DNA of 64,000 nt from Streptomyces sp. HUAS 15-9. Lineage in GTDB: Bacteria > Actinomycetota > Actinomycetes > Streptomycetales > Streptomycetaceae. The position numbers were made by a program, and so were the translations under genes. Positions 8,761-17,244 of the stretch are shown in pieces. The stretch lies in the NCBI RefSeq assembly GCF_025642155.1, contig NZ_CP106798.1, positions 4,650,001-4,714,000 on the forward strand, read 5' to 3'. The notes under the pieces are model-generated. The model saw nothing but the letters and a program-made list of their open reading frames with translations, made no database searches and was not told the DNA's origin. Positions within the stretch are counted from its first letter, which is position 1. Each line of letters begins with the position of its first letter.

Positions 8761-10233
8761 ATGCCCGATGTCCGGCTGGCCTCGTCGCAGGGCAGGTGGA
8801 TCCTGCTCACCACGGTGCTCGGCTCCAGCATGGCCATGCTGGACTCGACCGTCGTCAACGTGGCCCTGCCGCGCATCGGTGAGGACCTGGACGCGAGCCT
8901 GGCCGCGCTCCAGTGGACGGTCAACGCGTACATGGTGACGTTGGCGGCCCTGATCCTGCTGGGCGGCTCGCTCGGCGACCGCTACGGCCGCCGGAAGATC
9001 TTCGTGCTGGGCGTGGTCTGGTTCGCCACGGCGTCCCTGCTGTGCGGGCTCGCCCCGAACGCCACGGTCCTCATCGCCGCCCGCGCCCTCCAGGGCATCG
9101 GCGGCGCCCTCCTCACACCGGGCTCCCTCGCCCTGATCCAGGCCTCTTTCCACCCGGACGACCGGGCCAAGGCCGTCGGCCTGTGGTCGGGGTTCGGCGG
9201 CGTCGGTGCGGCCGTGGGCCCGTTCCTGGGCGGCTGGCTGGTGGACGGTCCCGGCTGGCGCTGGGTGTTCCTGCTGAACGTCCCGCTGGCCGTCGTGTGC
9301 GCCCCCGTCGCCGTACGGCACGTGCCCGAGTCGTCCGACGGAGGCGGCCACGGCCGCTTCGACGTCCTCGGCGCGACCCTGGGCGCCCTGGCGCTGGCCC
9401 TGGTGACCTACGCGCTGATCGAGGCGCCGGGCGGGTCGGTCCTGGTAGCCATCACCGCAGTGGCGGGCGTGGCGGCCGCGGTGGCCTTCGTATACGTGGA
9501 GAAGCACCGCTCCGACCCGATGATGCCGCTCGACATTTTCTCGTCGCGCCAGTTCACGGCAGTCAACCTGGTCACCCTGTGCGTGTACGCGGCCTTCAGC
9601 GGCTTCTTCTTCCTCACCGCGCTCCAGCTCCAGGTCGTGGCCGGGTACTCGGCCCTGCAGGCCGGTACGGCACTGCTGCCGACCACGGTCCTGATGCTGC
9701 TGTTCTCGGCCCAGTCCGGCGCCCTGGCCGACCGCATCGGCCCCCGCATCCCGCTTACCGTCGGTCCGCTGCTGTGCGCCGTCGCGATGCTGCTGATGCT
9801 GCGGGTGGGCAAGGACGCGAACTATCTGACCGACGTGCTCCCCGCCCTGCTGGTCATGGGTACCGGCATGGTCACCCTGGTCGCCCCGCTGACCGCCACC
9901 GTCCTCGCCTCCGTGGACACCGCGCGGGCGGGCCTGGCCAGCGGCATCAACAACGCGGCGGCCCGCGCGGCCGGCCTGATCGCGGTGGCCGCGCTGCCCC
10001 TGCTGACCGGGATGGGCCCGGAGGCGTACCGCTCTGCGGACGCCTTCGAGACGTCGTTCCGCAGGGCGATGCCGATCTGCGCGGCGGTACTGATCGCCGG
10101 GGCGATCCTGGCCTTCACCCTGGTACGCCGACCACCCCCGGACTGCCGCCACCCCGAATGCCGCACCCACGGCTGCGTGACGGCACCCCCACTGGAACGG
10201 GGGCCGGCTTCATCCGGCCGGCTCGGTAAGTGA
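8761..10233 (+). CDS. DHA2-family MFS multidrug efflux transporter
   Basis: A 490-residue proton-driven exporter of the 14-helix DHA2 (EmrB/QacA) family. The family signature LDSTVVNVALPRIGEDL is at about residues 25-41, WTVNAYMVTLAALILLGG follows, then the loop motif GDRYGRRKIF. It probably exports drugs or a self-made metabolite; no adjacent regulator shows which. The ATG at 8761 leaves only a short leader after the fba terminator. The 3' side runs straight into a large repeat array. Confidence 0.85.
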   Translation: MPDVRLASSQGRWILLTTVLGSSMAMLDSTVVNVALPRIGEDLDASLAALQWTVNAYMVTLAALILLGGSLGDRYGRRKIFVLGVVWFATASLLCGLAPNATVLIAARALQGIGGALLTPGSLALIQASFHPDDRAKAVGLWSGFGGVGAAVGPFLGGWLVDGPGWRWVFLLNVPLAVVCAPVAVRHVPESSDGGGHGRFDVLGATLGALALALVTYALIEAPGGSVLVAITAVAGVAAAVAFVYVEKHRSDPMMPLDIFSSRQFTAVNLVTLCVYAAFSGFFFLTALQLQVVAGYSALQAGTALLPTTVLMLLFSAQSGALADRIGPRIPLTVGPLLCAVAMLLMLRVGKDANYLTDVLPALLVMGTGMVTLVAPLTATVLASVDTARAGLASGINNAAARAAGLIAVAALPLLTGMGPEAYRSADAFETSFRRAMPICAAVLIAGAILAFTLVRRPPPDCRHPECRTHGCVTAPPLERGPASSGRLGK

Positions 10234-10319
10234 GGAGGGGTGCGCGGGGTGGGGTGTGCGGGGTGGGGTGTGCGGCGCGGTGTGCGGTGCGGTGTCTGAG
10301 GCCGCTTGTCCGCGGACGA

Positions 10320-10862
10320 GGCATGCCGTCCCGATCCCCCACCCACCCGCAGGGGACGGCATGGCTCGGGCGAATCCAGCCTGTGCGGCGTCCGAGGATG
10401 AGGAGTGCCGTCCCGACCCCCACCCACCCGTGGGGGCGGCGTGGCTCGGCCGGTGCGGTGCTTGGGGACGAGATGTGCCGTCCCGAACCGCCACCCACCC
10501 GGAGGGGTGGGCATGGCTCGGGCGAATCCAGCCTGTGGGGCGTCCGAGGATGAGGAGTGCCGTCCCGACCCCCACCCACCCGTGGGGGCGGCGTGGCTCG
10601 GCCGGTGCGGTGCTTGGGGACGAGATGTGCCGACCCGAACCGCCACCTACCCGCAGGGGACGGCATGGCCCGGCCGAATCCAGCCTGTGGGGCGTCCGAG
10701 GATGAGGAGTGCCGTCCCGACCCCCACCCACCCGTGGGGGCGGCGTGGCTCGGCCGGTGCGGTGCTTGGGGACGAGATGTGCCGTCCCGAACCGCCACCC
10801 ACCCGCAGGGGACGGCATGGCCCGGCCGAATCCAGCCCGTCCGGCGTTTGAGGACGAGGCCG
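10320..10862. repeat. 152-bp tandem array of alternating hairpins, 3.5 copies
   Basis: The 731-base gap between the efflux pump and the DUF3151 gene is dominated by a tandem array with an exact 152-bp period. Each unit holds two hairpin modules. Module B (TGCCGTCCC pairing with GGGGACGGCA) starts at 10324, 10476, 10628 and 10780; module A (CCCCCAC pairing with GTGGGGG) starts at 10406, 10558 and 10710. The B-A spacing is 82 and the A-B spacing 70. Linkers resemble diverged copies of the element at 10826-10858 (core CCGTCCGGCGTTTGAGGAC), so the array looks like an amplified dispersed repeat. 152 is not a multiple of three and all frames stay open, so it is unlikely to encode protein. Bases 10234-10319 are GT-rich low-complexity sequence. 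Confidence 0.9.
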
Positions 10863-10882
10863 TTCAGGCCGACAGCGGGGTT

Positions 10883-10901
10883 CTGGGGGCGCAGCCCCCA
10901 G
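10883..10901. terminator. Hairpin at the end of the repeat array
   Basis: CTGGGGGC-GCA-GCCCCCAG forms an 8-bp stem with a 3-base loop just after the last array unit. Similar hairpins follow dispersed repeats in Streptomyces, and a related one is at 51357-51375. Confidence 0.55.
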
Positions 10902-10964
10902 GAAGTGGGCGGCACCCGCCGCTCCCACCTGCCGACCCCCGGAGGGATCCCGCAGACTTGGGGC

Positions 10965-11378
10965 ATGAGCATTCACGAGAACCTCCTCGGCGGCCCGCCC
11001 CCCACCCACCTCCCCGACGACCCGGAGCCCCGCGAGCTGCTCGCGCAGGGCACGGCGCCGGCGGATGTCGCCGCGAAGTACCCGACCTCCTCGCTCGCCT
11101 GGGCCCAGCTGGCCGACGACGCGTTCGAGCGGGGCTCGGTCGTCGAGTCGTACGCCTACGCCCGTACGGGCTACCACCGCGGCCTGGACGCGCTGCGCCG
11201 CAACGGCTGGAAGGGCCACGGCCCCGTCCCCTGGGAGCACGAGCCGAACCGCGGCTTCCTGCGCGCCCTGCACGCCCTCGCTCGCGCCGCACAGGCGATC
11301 GGTGAGCAGGAGGAGTACGAGCGCTGCACGCAGTTCCTGAAGGACTCGTCGCCGACGGCCGCCCAGACCCTGGGCTGA
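10965..11378 (+). CDS. DUF3151 family protein
   Basis: A 137-residue soluble protein of the actinobacterial DUF3151 family, function unknown. It is rich in helices (SSLAWAQLADDAFERGSVVESYAYARTGYHRGLDALR resembles a TPR-like helical pair, given here as a description rather than a domain call). The ATG at 10965 follows a GGAGGGATCC segment about 20 bases upstream. It is flanked by the repeat array and by a terminator, so is probably transcribed alone. Confidence 0.8.
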   Translation: MSIHENLLGGPPPTHLPDDPEPRELLAQGTAPADVAAKYPTSSLAWAQLADDAFERGSVVESYAYARTGYHRGLDALRRNGWKGHGPVPWEHEPNRGFLRALHALARAAQAIGEQEEYERCTQFLKDSSPTAAQTLG

Positions 11379-11394
11379 TCGGCCCACACGGTGT

Positions 11395-11418
11395 GGCCCG
11401 TCCGGCACTGGACGGGCC
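11395..11418 (+). terminator. Hairpin terminator after the DUF3151 gene
   Basis: A 9-bp stem, GGCCCGTCC with GGACGGGCC, and a 6-base loop are followed by TT, 17 bases after the stop codon. Confidence 0.7.
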
Positions 11419-11522
11419 TTGCCGTAGCCGGGGGGATTACAGAGGATGCCGGTGGGGACCGGGGCCCCCGTGCCGGAATCGGCAGGGGCGGACCGCTACC
11501 CGGAGTAACACAGGAGACAGCG

Positions 11523-12371
11523 ATGTCCCAACAGGCTCACCAGTCCCCCGAGGCTCAGGAGCCCGAGACCCCGCATCTCGACTTCGCCGGCACGACGCCG
11601 TACGAGGACTACGTCAAGGCGGACGTGCTCACCCACCTCCAGCACACCCTCTCCGACGATCCCGGAGAGATGGTCTTCCTGGTCACGACCCAGGTGATGG
11701 AGCTGTGGTTCACGGCCATCGTCCACGAGTGGGAGACCGCGGCCGAGGCACTGCGGGGGGACCGGGTCCCCGTCGCGATCGACGCGCTGAAGCGTTCCGT
11801 ACGGGAGCTGGAGGCGCTGAACGCCTCCTGGAGGCCGCTCGGCCAGCTCACCCCGGCCCAGTTCAACTCGTACCGCTCCGCCCTCGGCGAGGGCTCCGGC
11901 TTCCAGTCGGCGATGTACCGCCGTATGGAGTTCTTGCTCGGCGAGAAGTCCGTGTCGATGCTCGTCCCGCACCGGGGCGCGCCACGCGTCCACGCCGAGC
12001 TGGAGAAGGCGCTGCACGAGCCGAGCCTGTACGACGAGGTGGTACGGGTCCTCGCGCGCCGCGGCCACGCGATCCCCGCCTCCGTCCTGCACCGTGACGC
12101 GTCGCTGCGCCACGAGCCCTCGGAGGCCGTCGAGGCAGCCTGGACCGCCGTCTACTCCGGCGACCCGGACGACGAACTCGCCCGCCTGGGCGAGGCGTTG
12201 ACCGATGTCGGCGAGCTCGTCTGGCGCTGGCGCAACGACCACCTGGTCGCCACCCGCCGCGCGATGGGCGCGAAGCCCGGTACCGGTGGCTCGGCCGGAG
12301 TGGCCTGGCTGGAGAAGCGCGCGCAGAAGAACGTGTTCCCGGAGCTGTGGACGGCGAGGTCCCATGTCTGA
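11523..12371 (+). CDS. kynA: Tryptophan 2,3-dioxygenase
   Basis: A heme dioxygenase that opens the indole ring of L-tryptophan to N-formylkynurenine. The N-terminal signature TPYEDYVKADVLTHLQHT and the substrate-pocket segment ELWFTAIVHEWE are present; the heme-ligand histidine lies in WRNDHLVATRR near residue 239. Length 282 is normal. The ATG follows AGGAGACAGCG. It overlaps kynU by 8 bases, so the two are translationally coupled. Confidence 0.93.
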   Translation: MSQQAHQSPEAQEPETPHLDFAGTTPYEDYVKADVLTHLQHTLSDDPGEMVFLVTTQVMELWFTAIVHEWETAAEALRGDRVPVAIDALKRSVRELEALNASWRPLGQLTPAQFNSYRSALGEGSGFQSAMYRRMEFLLGEKSVSMLVPHRGAPRVHAELEKALHEPSLYDEVVRVLARRGHAIPASVLHRDASLRHEPSEAVEAAWTAVYSGDPDDELARLGEALTDVGELVWRWRNDHLVATRRAMGAKPGTGGSAGVAWLEKRAQKNVFPELWTARSHV

Positions 12372-13617
12372 CCTCGTCGCACGCGCGGAGCTGATCGCAC
12401 GCGCGGAGAAGCTGGACGCCGAGGACGAACTCGCGTACCAGCGGGAGCGGTTCGTCCTCGACGACGTTGTCTACCTGGACGGCAACTCGCTCGGCGCGCT
12501 CCCCGCGAACGTCCCCGGACGGGTCGAGGATGTCGTCCGCCGCCAGTGGGGCGAACTCCGCATCCGCTCCTGGGAGGAGAGCGGCTGGTGGACAGCGCCC
12601 GAGCGGATCGGCGACCGCATCGCCCCGCTGGTCGGTGCGGCGCCGGGGCAGATCGTCGTGGGCGACTCCACAAGCATCAACGTTTTCAAGGCACTTGTGG
12701 CCGCCGTACGGATGGCGGGGGAGGACCGGGACGAGATCCTGGTCGACGCCACGACCTTCCCCACGGACGGGTACATCGCCGAGTCGGCCGCCCGGCTGAC
12801 CGGCCGTACGCTGCGGCCGGTGACGCCGGCCGAGGTGCCGGGCGCGCTGTCCGGCCGTACCGCCGCGGTGCTGCTCAACCACGTCGACTACCGCACCGGC
12901 CGCCTGCACGACCTGCCCTCGCTCACTTCGGCGATCCATGCGGCGGGCGCCATCGCGGTGTGGGACCTGTGCCACAGTGCGGGCGCGCTACCGGTGGGTC
13001 TGGACGAGCACGGCGTGGACCTGGCGGTCGGCTGCACCTACAAGTACCTGAACGGCGGCCCGGGTTCACCGGCATACCTGTATGTGCGCAGCACACTGCA
13101 GGACTGCTTCGACTCGCCCCTGCCCGGCTGGAACTCCCACGCCGACCCCTTCGGCATGCGCACGGACTACGCACCCGCGCCGGGTGCCCTGCGCGGCCGC
13201 GTCGGCACGCCGGACATCCTGTCCATGCTCGCCCTGGAGGCCGCGCTGGAGGTCTGGGACGGGGTCTCGGTGCGGGCGGTGCGCGCCAAGTCGCTCGCCC
13301 TGACGGACTTCTTCCTGGAGTGCGTGGGGTCGTACGTCCCGCAGGGCGTCGTCGAGTCGCTGACCCCGTCGGCCCACGAGGAGCGTGGCAGCCAGGTCGC
13401 GCTGCGCTGCTCCCCCAAGCTCTCAACCTCGTTCGAGCAGGGAGGTGCCCCCGTCGCCGGGGACGTGATGAAGCGGCTGATCGAGCTGGGTGTGGTCGGT
13501 GACTTCCGGCATCCCGACGTCCTCCGCTTCGGCTTCACACCGCTGTACGTCGGGTTCGGGGACGTGGAGCGGGCGGCGCGGGTTCTGGGTGAGGTGCTCG
13601 GGGAGTTGTCCCGGTAG
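12364..13617 (+). CDS. kynU: Kynureninase with repeat-derived insertion
   Basis: A PLP enzyme that cleaves kynurenine to anthranilate and alanine. The PLP lysine is in CTYKYLNGGPGSPA (about residue 227), and LDGNSLG and DLCHSAGA are typical. The 417-residue protein contains SPKLSTSFEQGGAPV at about residues 349-363, between conserved blocks SQVALRC and DVMKRLIELG. Other kynureninases, as I recall them, have only a short join there, and the DNA matches a dispersed repeat also present at 39005-39053. The insertion keeps the frame and sits next to the conserved C-terminal domain, so activity may be kept or altered. It is coupled to kynA and followed by a terminator. Confidence 0.92.
   Translation: MSDLVARAELIARAEKLDAEDELAYQRERFVLDDVVYLDGNSLGALPANVPGRVEDVVRRQWGELRIRSWEESGWWTAPERIGDRIAPLVGAAPGQIVVGDSTSINVFKALVAAVRMAGEDRDEILVDATTFPTDGYIAESAARLTGRTLRPVTPAEVPGALSGRTAAVLLNHVDYRTGRLHDLPSLTSAIHAAGAIAVWDLCHSAGALPVGLDEHGVDLAVGCTYKYLNGGPGSPAYLYVRSTLQDCFDSPLPGWNSHADPFGMRTDYAPAPGALRGRVGTPDILSMLALEAALEVWDGVSVRAVRAKSLALTDFFLECVGSYVPQGVVESLTPSAHEERGSQVALRCSPKLSTSFEQGGAPVAGDVMKRLIELGVVGDFRHPDVLRFGFTPLYVGFGDVERAARVLGEVLGELSR
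13406..13452 (+). repeat. Dispersed hairpin repeat copy inside kynU
   Basis: These 47 bases share the 15-mer CTCCCCCAAGCTCTC and then TCGAGCAGG with the reverse complement of the intergenic element at 39005-39053, at roughly 80 percent identity by eye. Here the element is read in frame within kynU. Confidence 0.75.
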
Positions 13618-13630
13618 ACGCTGGGGCGGC

Positions 13631-13681
13631 TGCCTCGGTGGGTGCCTTGGTTGGTGCTCAGGCAACTGCCTCGGTGGGTGC
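13631..13681. repeat. Two copies of a 36-bp-spaced repeat after kynU
   Basis: TGCCTCGGTGGGTGC occurs at 13631-13645 and 13667-13681, starting 14 bases after the kynU stop, with related sequence between them. Confidence 0.6.
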
Positions 13682-13714
13682 TCGGGCGGCTGCCCCTGCG
13701 GCCGCCGGAATCCG

Positions 13715-13746
13715 CTGCCCGGCCCGTGCGCACGCGGGCCGGGCAG
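13715..13746 (+). terminator. Terminator of the kyn operon
   Basis: A perfect 12-bp stem, CTGCCCGGCCCG with CGGGCCGGGCAG, and an 8-base loop lie about 100 bases after kynU. Confidence 0.75.
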
Positions 13747-13892
13747 CCGTACGCCAGGGGAGGAGAACCGTTTAACCTCACCCAGCGTGACATCCCCGTG
13801 TCCCCGCATGTCATCGGCCTGATACCGTCCCCGCCAACGGCCGATTTCCCACCTGGTCCGCCAAACCCGTTACACCGCTGAGAGGTTGGAGC

Positions 13893-14783
13893 ATGCCGGA
13901 CGACGCCGCAGCAGCCCGCGCCGCCGCCGAAGAGGAGTCGGCCTTCTCACACCCGCCGGTCGACCCCGACGTCACAGCGACGTACGGCGACCATCCCGAC
14001 CAGGTGATCGACTTCTACACCCCGCGCGGCGCCGAGCCCTCGGAACCGGCCTCCCTCGCCCCTCTGGTCGTGGTTCTGCACGGTGGGGCCTGGCGCGCAC
14101 CGTACGACCGCCGCCACATCACCCCCTTCGCCGACTACCTGGCCCGCCGCGGCTTCGCCGTGGCCAACGTCGAGTACCGCCGCGGCAGCGCGATCCCGGC
14201 CCAGGGCGGTGCCGGCCCGGTCGCCGGTCGCTGGCCGGACACCTTCGACGACGTCGCCGCCGCGCTGGACGCCCTGCCCGCGCTCGTCCACGAGCTGCTT
14301 CCGCAGGCCGACCCGCGCCGCACCGTGCTCACCGGCCACTCGGCGGGCGGCCAGCTGGCCCTGTGGGCGGCCGCCCGGCACGTCCTGCCCGCCGACGCCT
14401 CCTGGCGCACGGACCGGCCCACCCCCCTGCGCGGTGTGGTCGCCCTCGCCCCCATCGCGGACTTCGCGGTCGCGGAGAAGCTCGATGTCTGCGGCAACGC
14501 GTCACTCCAACTCCTGGGTGGGGAGGAGAAGTTCGCGGAACGTCAGCCGTACGCGGACCCGGCCCTCCTGCTGCCCACCGGTATCGCGACCACGCTCGTG
14601 CAGGGCCGTACGGATGTAGTCGTGCCGCAGGCGGTGGCCGAGTCGTACGCGGAGGCGGCGGCCAAGGCGGGGGAGGTCGTGGGGCTGACGCTCCTGGAGG
14701 ACGTCGGTCACTTCCCGCTGATCGATCCCGCGGCGGACGCGTGTGCGGTGGTGGCGGAGGAGATTGCGCAGCTGGCGTGGTGA
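13893..14783 (+). CDS. Alpha/beta hydrolase, probable N-formylkynurenine formamidase
   Basis: A 296-residue alpha/beta hydrolase with the oxyanion motif HGGAWR (about residue 64), nucleophile elbow GHSAGG (Ser near 149), acid Asp in GRTDVVVP (about 242) and His in DVGHFPLID (about 273). This is the esterase/lipase-like arylformamidase architecture. Lying directly after kynA-kynU, it would supply the missing step from N-formylkynurenine to kynurenine; that assignment rests on family and context. It is separated from kynU by a terminator, so it has its own promoter. The ATG follows AGAGGTTGGAG. Confidence 0.75.
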   Translation: MPDDAAAARAAAEEESAFSHPPVDPDVTATYGDHPDQVIDFYTPRGAEPSEPASLAPLVVVLHGGAWRAPYDRRHITPFADYLARRGFAVANVEYRRGSAIPAQGGAGPVAGRWPDTFDDVAAALDALPALVHELLPQADPRRTVLTGHSAGGQLALWAAARHVLPADASWRTDRPTPLRGVVALAPIADFAVAEKLDVCGNASLQLLGGEEKFAERQPYADPALLLPTGIATTLVQGRTDVVVPQAVAESYAEAAAKAGEVVGLTLLEDVGHFPLIDPAADACAVVAEEIAQLAW

Positions 14784-14840
14784 CAGGGCCTGTGACAGCG
14801 CCTGTGCCGGCGCCTCCGAGGAGGCGACCCGGTCATACCC

Positions 14841-14853
14841 GTAGTACCTGAGA
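14841..14853 (+). promoter_or_regulatory. Candidate response-regulator box, copy 1
   Basis: The 13-mer GTAGTACCTGAGA occurs here, 111 bases before the first gene of the hydrolase-acyltransferase-kinase-regulator operon, and again at 19433-19445 before the second kinase-regulator operon. Within this copy CGTAG and CTACG also form an inverted repeat (14840-14858). Sharing by two paralogous two-component operons suggests an autoregulatory operator. Confidence 0.45.
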
Positions 14854-14963
14854 GCTACGCAGGAGAAGAGTTCCCTGGCGGGACGCGAACGACGTGTCCC
14901 GATCCGTAATTTCCCATCCAGACGAGCCCGACGACCGGGCGGGGGACTGGAGGGGACGGTGCC

Positions 14964-16022
14964 ATGGGGCAGGTGACGGGGGCTGCGGGGGAGCGAACCG
15001 AGCGCGAACGGCCCGCAGACGAAGGAACCGGCAAGAGGCGCCGAGGCTCAGGAACGATGCGCCCCGCCGCCCACCGATGGCCCCGCGCCCTCCTCGCCGT
15101 GCTCATCACCGCCGCCGTCGTGGTCCCCCTCTCCGCCGCTGCCCGACCGGAGGTCCCCGCCCCGGCCCCGGCCGTCCTCGCCCCGCCGACGGCGGCCACG
15201 CTGGGGGAGGCGTACGCAGCCAACCGTGCCAACGCCGCCGAAGCCGCCGGTATGGCGGCCGCGCACGCCGACCGTCACCGCGCCGCCGCGGACCGCGCGC
15301 TGGCCGCCCCGTCCCGGCAGCTGCTCGTCTTCGACGGCCGCGGCTCCGGCCGGGCCACGGAGGTCCTCGGGGACCTGGCCCGTGCCGAGCGCATCGCGAT
15401 CCTGGTCCCCGGCTCCGACACCTCCATAGACACCTACGACCGCTTCCACAGAGCCGCGGCCGCCCTGTACACCGAGCTCACCCGCCGCGCGCCCGCCGGC
15501 AGCCGGGTGGCGGTCGTCGCCTGGCTCGGCTACGACACCCCGGGCACGATCAGCACCACGGTCACCACCACGAGCTGCGCCGAACAGGCCGCGCCCCAAC
15601 TACGCGCGTTCATACGAGAGGTGCGCGACGTCGTGGGCGAGGAGCCGCGCGTCTCCGCCGTGTGCCACTCCTACGGCTCGGTCGTGTGCGGCCGCGCCGC
15701 CGCCGGCCTGGACATCGACGACCTCGTCCTCGTCGGCAGCCCCGGCACCGGCGCCGGCTCCGCCGCCGCGCTGAACACGCCGGCCCGTATCTGGGCGGCC
15801 CGTGGTTCCGACGACTGGGTGGCGGATGTCCCGCACGTCAGCACCGAACTGTTCGACACCACCATCGGCTTCGGCACCGACCCGGTCTCCCCGGCCTTCG
15901 GCGCCCGCGTCTTCGACGCCGCTGACGCCGACCACAGCAGCTACTTCACTCCGGGCTCGACCGTCCTCGCCAACCTGGCCCGGATCACCCTCGGCGAGAC
16001 CTCAGAGGTGACCCATGCGTGA
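14964..16022 (+). CDS. Secreted alpha/beta hydrolase, DUF1023-like
   Basis: An exported hydrolase-fold protein of 352 residues. A hydrophobic signal segment lies at about residues 43-60 after a basic N-terminus, and the nucleophile elbow reads CHSYGS near residue 234, with late Asp and His (DADHSSYFT) that can complete a triad. The family is the DUF1023-type alpha/beta hydrolases with no established substrate. The ATG at 14964 gives a long N-terminus; the ATG at 15057 would start closer to the signal peptide. It is the first gene of a four-gene run with overlaps of 8, 8 and 4 bases, pointing to co-regulation with a two-component system. Confidence 0.75.
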   Translation: MGQVTGAAGERTERERPADEGTGKRRRGSGTMRPAAHRWPRALLAVLITAAVVVPLSAAARPEVPAPAPAVLAPPTAATLGEAYAANRANAAEAAGMAAAHADRHRAAADRALAAPSRQLLVFDGRGSGRATEVLGDLARAERIAILVPGSDTSIDTYDRFHRAAAALYTELTRRAPAGSRVAVVAWLGYDTPGTISTTVTTTSCAEQAAPQLRAFIREVRDVVGEEPRVSAVCHSYGSVVCGRAAAGLDIDDLVLVGSPGTGAGSAAALNTPARIWAARGSDDWVADVPHVSTELFDTTIGFGTDPVSPAFGARVFDAADADHSSYFTPGSTVLANLARITLGETSEVTHA

Positions 16023-17244
16023 GCCGACCCTGCGCCGCGCGCCGACAGGGATGCTGAACGGGATACGGCAGGGCGCCCGCCGTGTGGACACCGCCACGCC
16101 CGCCTCCCGGGACCGTGCCGTCGACGCCCTGCGCGCCATGGCGATCCTCGGTGTCGTCCTCGGCCACTGGCTGGTCACGGCCCTGGTCGCGGACGACGGC
16201 TCGCTGCACGCGGCAAGTCCGTTGCAGCACATGCCCTGGCTGGCGCCAGTCTCCTGGGCCTTCCAGACTCTCGCCGTCTTCTTCCTGGTGGGTGGCCATG
16301 TGGCGACCCGCGGCCATGCCTCCGCCCGGGCACGCGGAACGACCTACGGCGAGTGGCTGCGCGGCCGCCTGTCCCGGCTGTTCGGGCCGGTGGCCGCGCT
16401 GCTGACCCTGTGGACGGCGGCGGCGGCGGGCCTGCTCGTCTCGGGCGCCCGGTTCGAAACGATCCACACCCTCGTCAAACTGGCCCTGTCCCCGCTGTGG
16501 TTCCTGCTGGTCTTCGCGGCCCTGACGGCGGCGACCCCGCTGGTGACCCGACTCAACCCGCTGTGGCCCCTGGCCGTCGTCATCCACGTGGACCTCCTCC
16601 GATTCGGGTTGGGCGGCGTCCCGTCCTGGCTCGGCTGGGTGAACGTGGCGGCGGGCTGGCTGGTGCCCTACACCCTGGGCGCGGCCTGGACCCGCGGCGA
16701 GCTGGAGGGCCGCAGAGCGGGCTGGGTCCTGTTCGCGGGCGGTACGGTGGTCACCGCGGTGCTGGTCGTGTGGGCGGGCTATCCGGCGTCGATGGTCGGC
16801 GTCCCCGGCACGGCGATCTCGAATCTCAACCCCCCGACCCTGGCGGCCGTCACCTTCGGACTGGCCCAGTGCGGCCTTGCCCTGCTGCTCCGCGACCGGC
16901 TGCGCCGTGCGATGGCCCGCCCGGTGACCTGGGCCGCGGTGGCGCTGGTCAACCTCTCCGCGATGACGATCTTCCTCTGGCACCAGACGGCGCTCATGGC
17001 CACGACGGCCGCGACCCTCCCGGCCGGCCCGCTGCCCGGCCTGCACACCGTCCCCGACCAGCTGACCTGGGTGGCGGCCCGGCTGGCCTGCCTCCCCTTG
17101 TTCGCCTTGTCCCTGACCCTGTGCTGGACGGCCTTCCGCTCCTACGAACAGGGCCCGCGCCGCCCCAGGAACCGCCCTTCCCGGGTGATCCGCCGCCACT
17201 CCCACCCGCACCGAGCGGAACCGAAGAAGTCCCGCCATGCCTAA
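16015..17244 (+). CDS. Acyltransferase family 3 membrane protein
   Basis: A multi-pass membrane acyltransferase of the Acyl_transf_3 family (OafA/NodX group), 409 residues. The N-terminal signature RDRAVDALRAMAILGVVLGHW includes the catalytic histidine of the GHW motif, and about ten hydrophobic segments follow. Such enzymes O-acylate cell-surface sugars or exported metabolites. Its start overlaps the upstream hydrolase gene by 8 bases and its end overlaps the kinase gene by 8, so the product is probably part of the same cell-envelope response. Confidence 0.82.
   Translation: MREPTLRRAPTGMLNGIRQGARRVDTATPASRDRAVDALRAMAILGVVLGHWLVTALVADDGSLHAASPLQHMPWLAPVSWAFQTLAVFFLVGGHVATRGHASARARGTTYGEWLRGRLSRLFGPVAALLTLWTAAAAGLLVSGARFETIHTLVKLALSPLWFLLVFAALTAATPLVTRLNPLWPLAVVIHVDLLRFGLGGVPSWLGWVNVAAGWLVPYTLGAAWTRGELEGRRAGWVLFAGGTVVTAVLVVWAGYPASMVGVPGTAISNLNPPTLAAVTFGLAQCGLALLLRDRLRRAMARPVTWAAVALVNLSAMTIFLWHQTALMATTAATLPAGPLPGLHTVPDQLTWVAARLACLPLFALSLTLCWTAFRSYEQGPRRPRNRPSRVIRRHSHPHRAEPKKSRHA

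Noticed and set aside
10320..10862. CRISPR array
   Set aside because: Units are 152 bp with no unique spacers, the repeats form long hairpins, and no cas genes are present.
10115..10972. Open reading frames through the 152-bp array in both directions
   Set aside because: The period is not a multiple of three, all frames stay open, and codon composition follows the repeat; no start sites are convincing.
11523..14783. Part of a secondary-metabolite gene cluster
   Set aside because: No synthase, carrier or tailoring genes are adjacent; the block fits tryptophan degradation.
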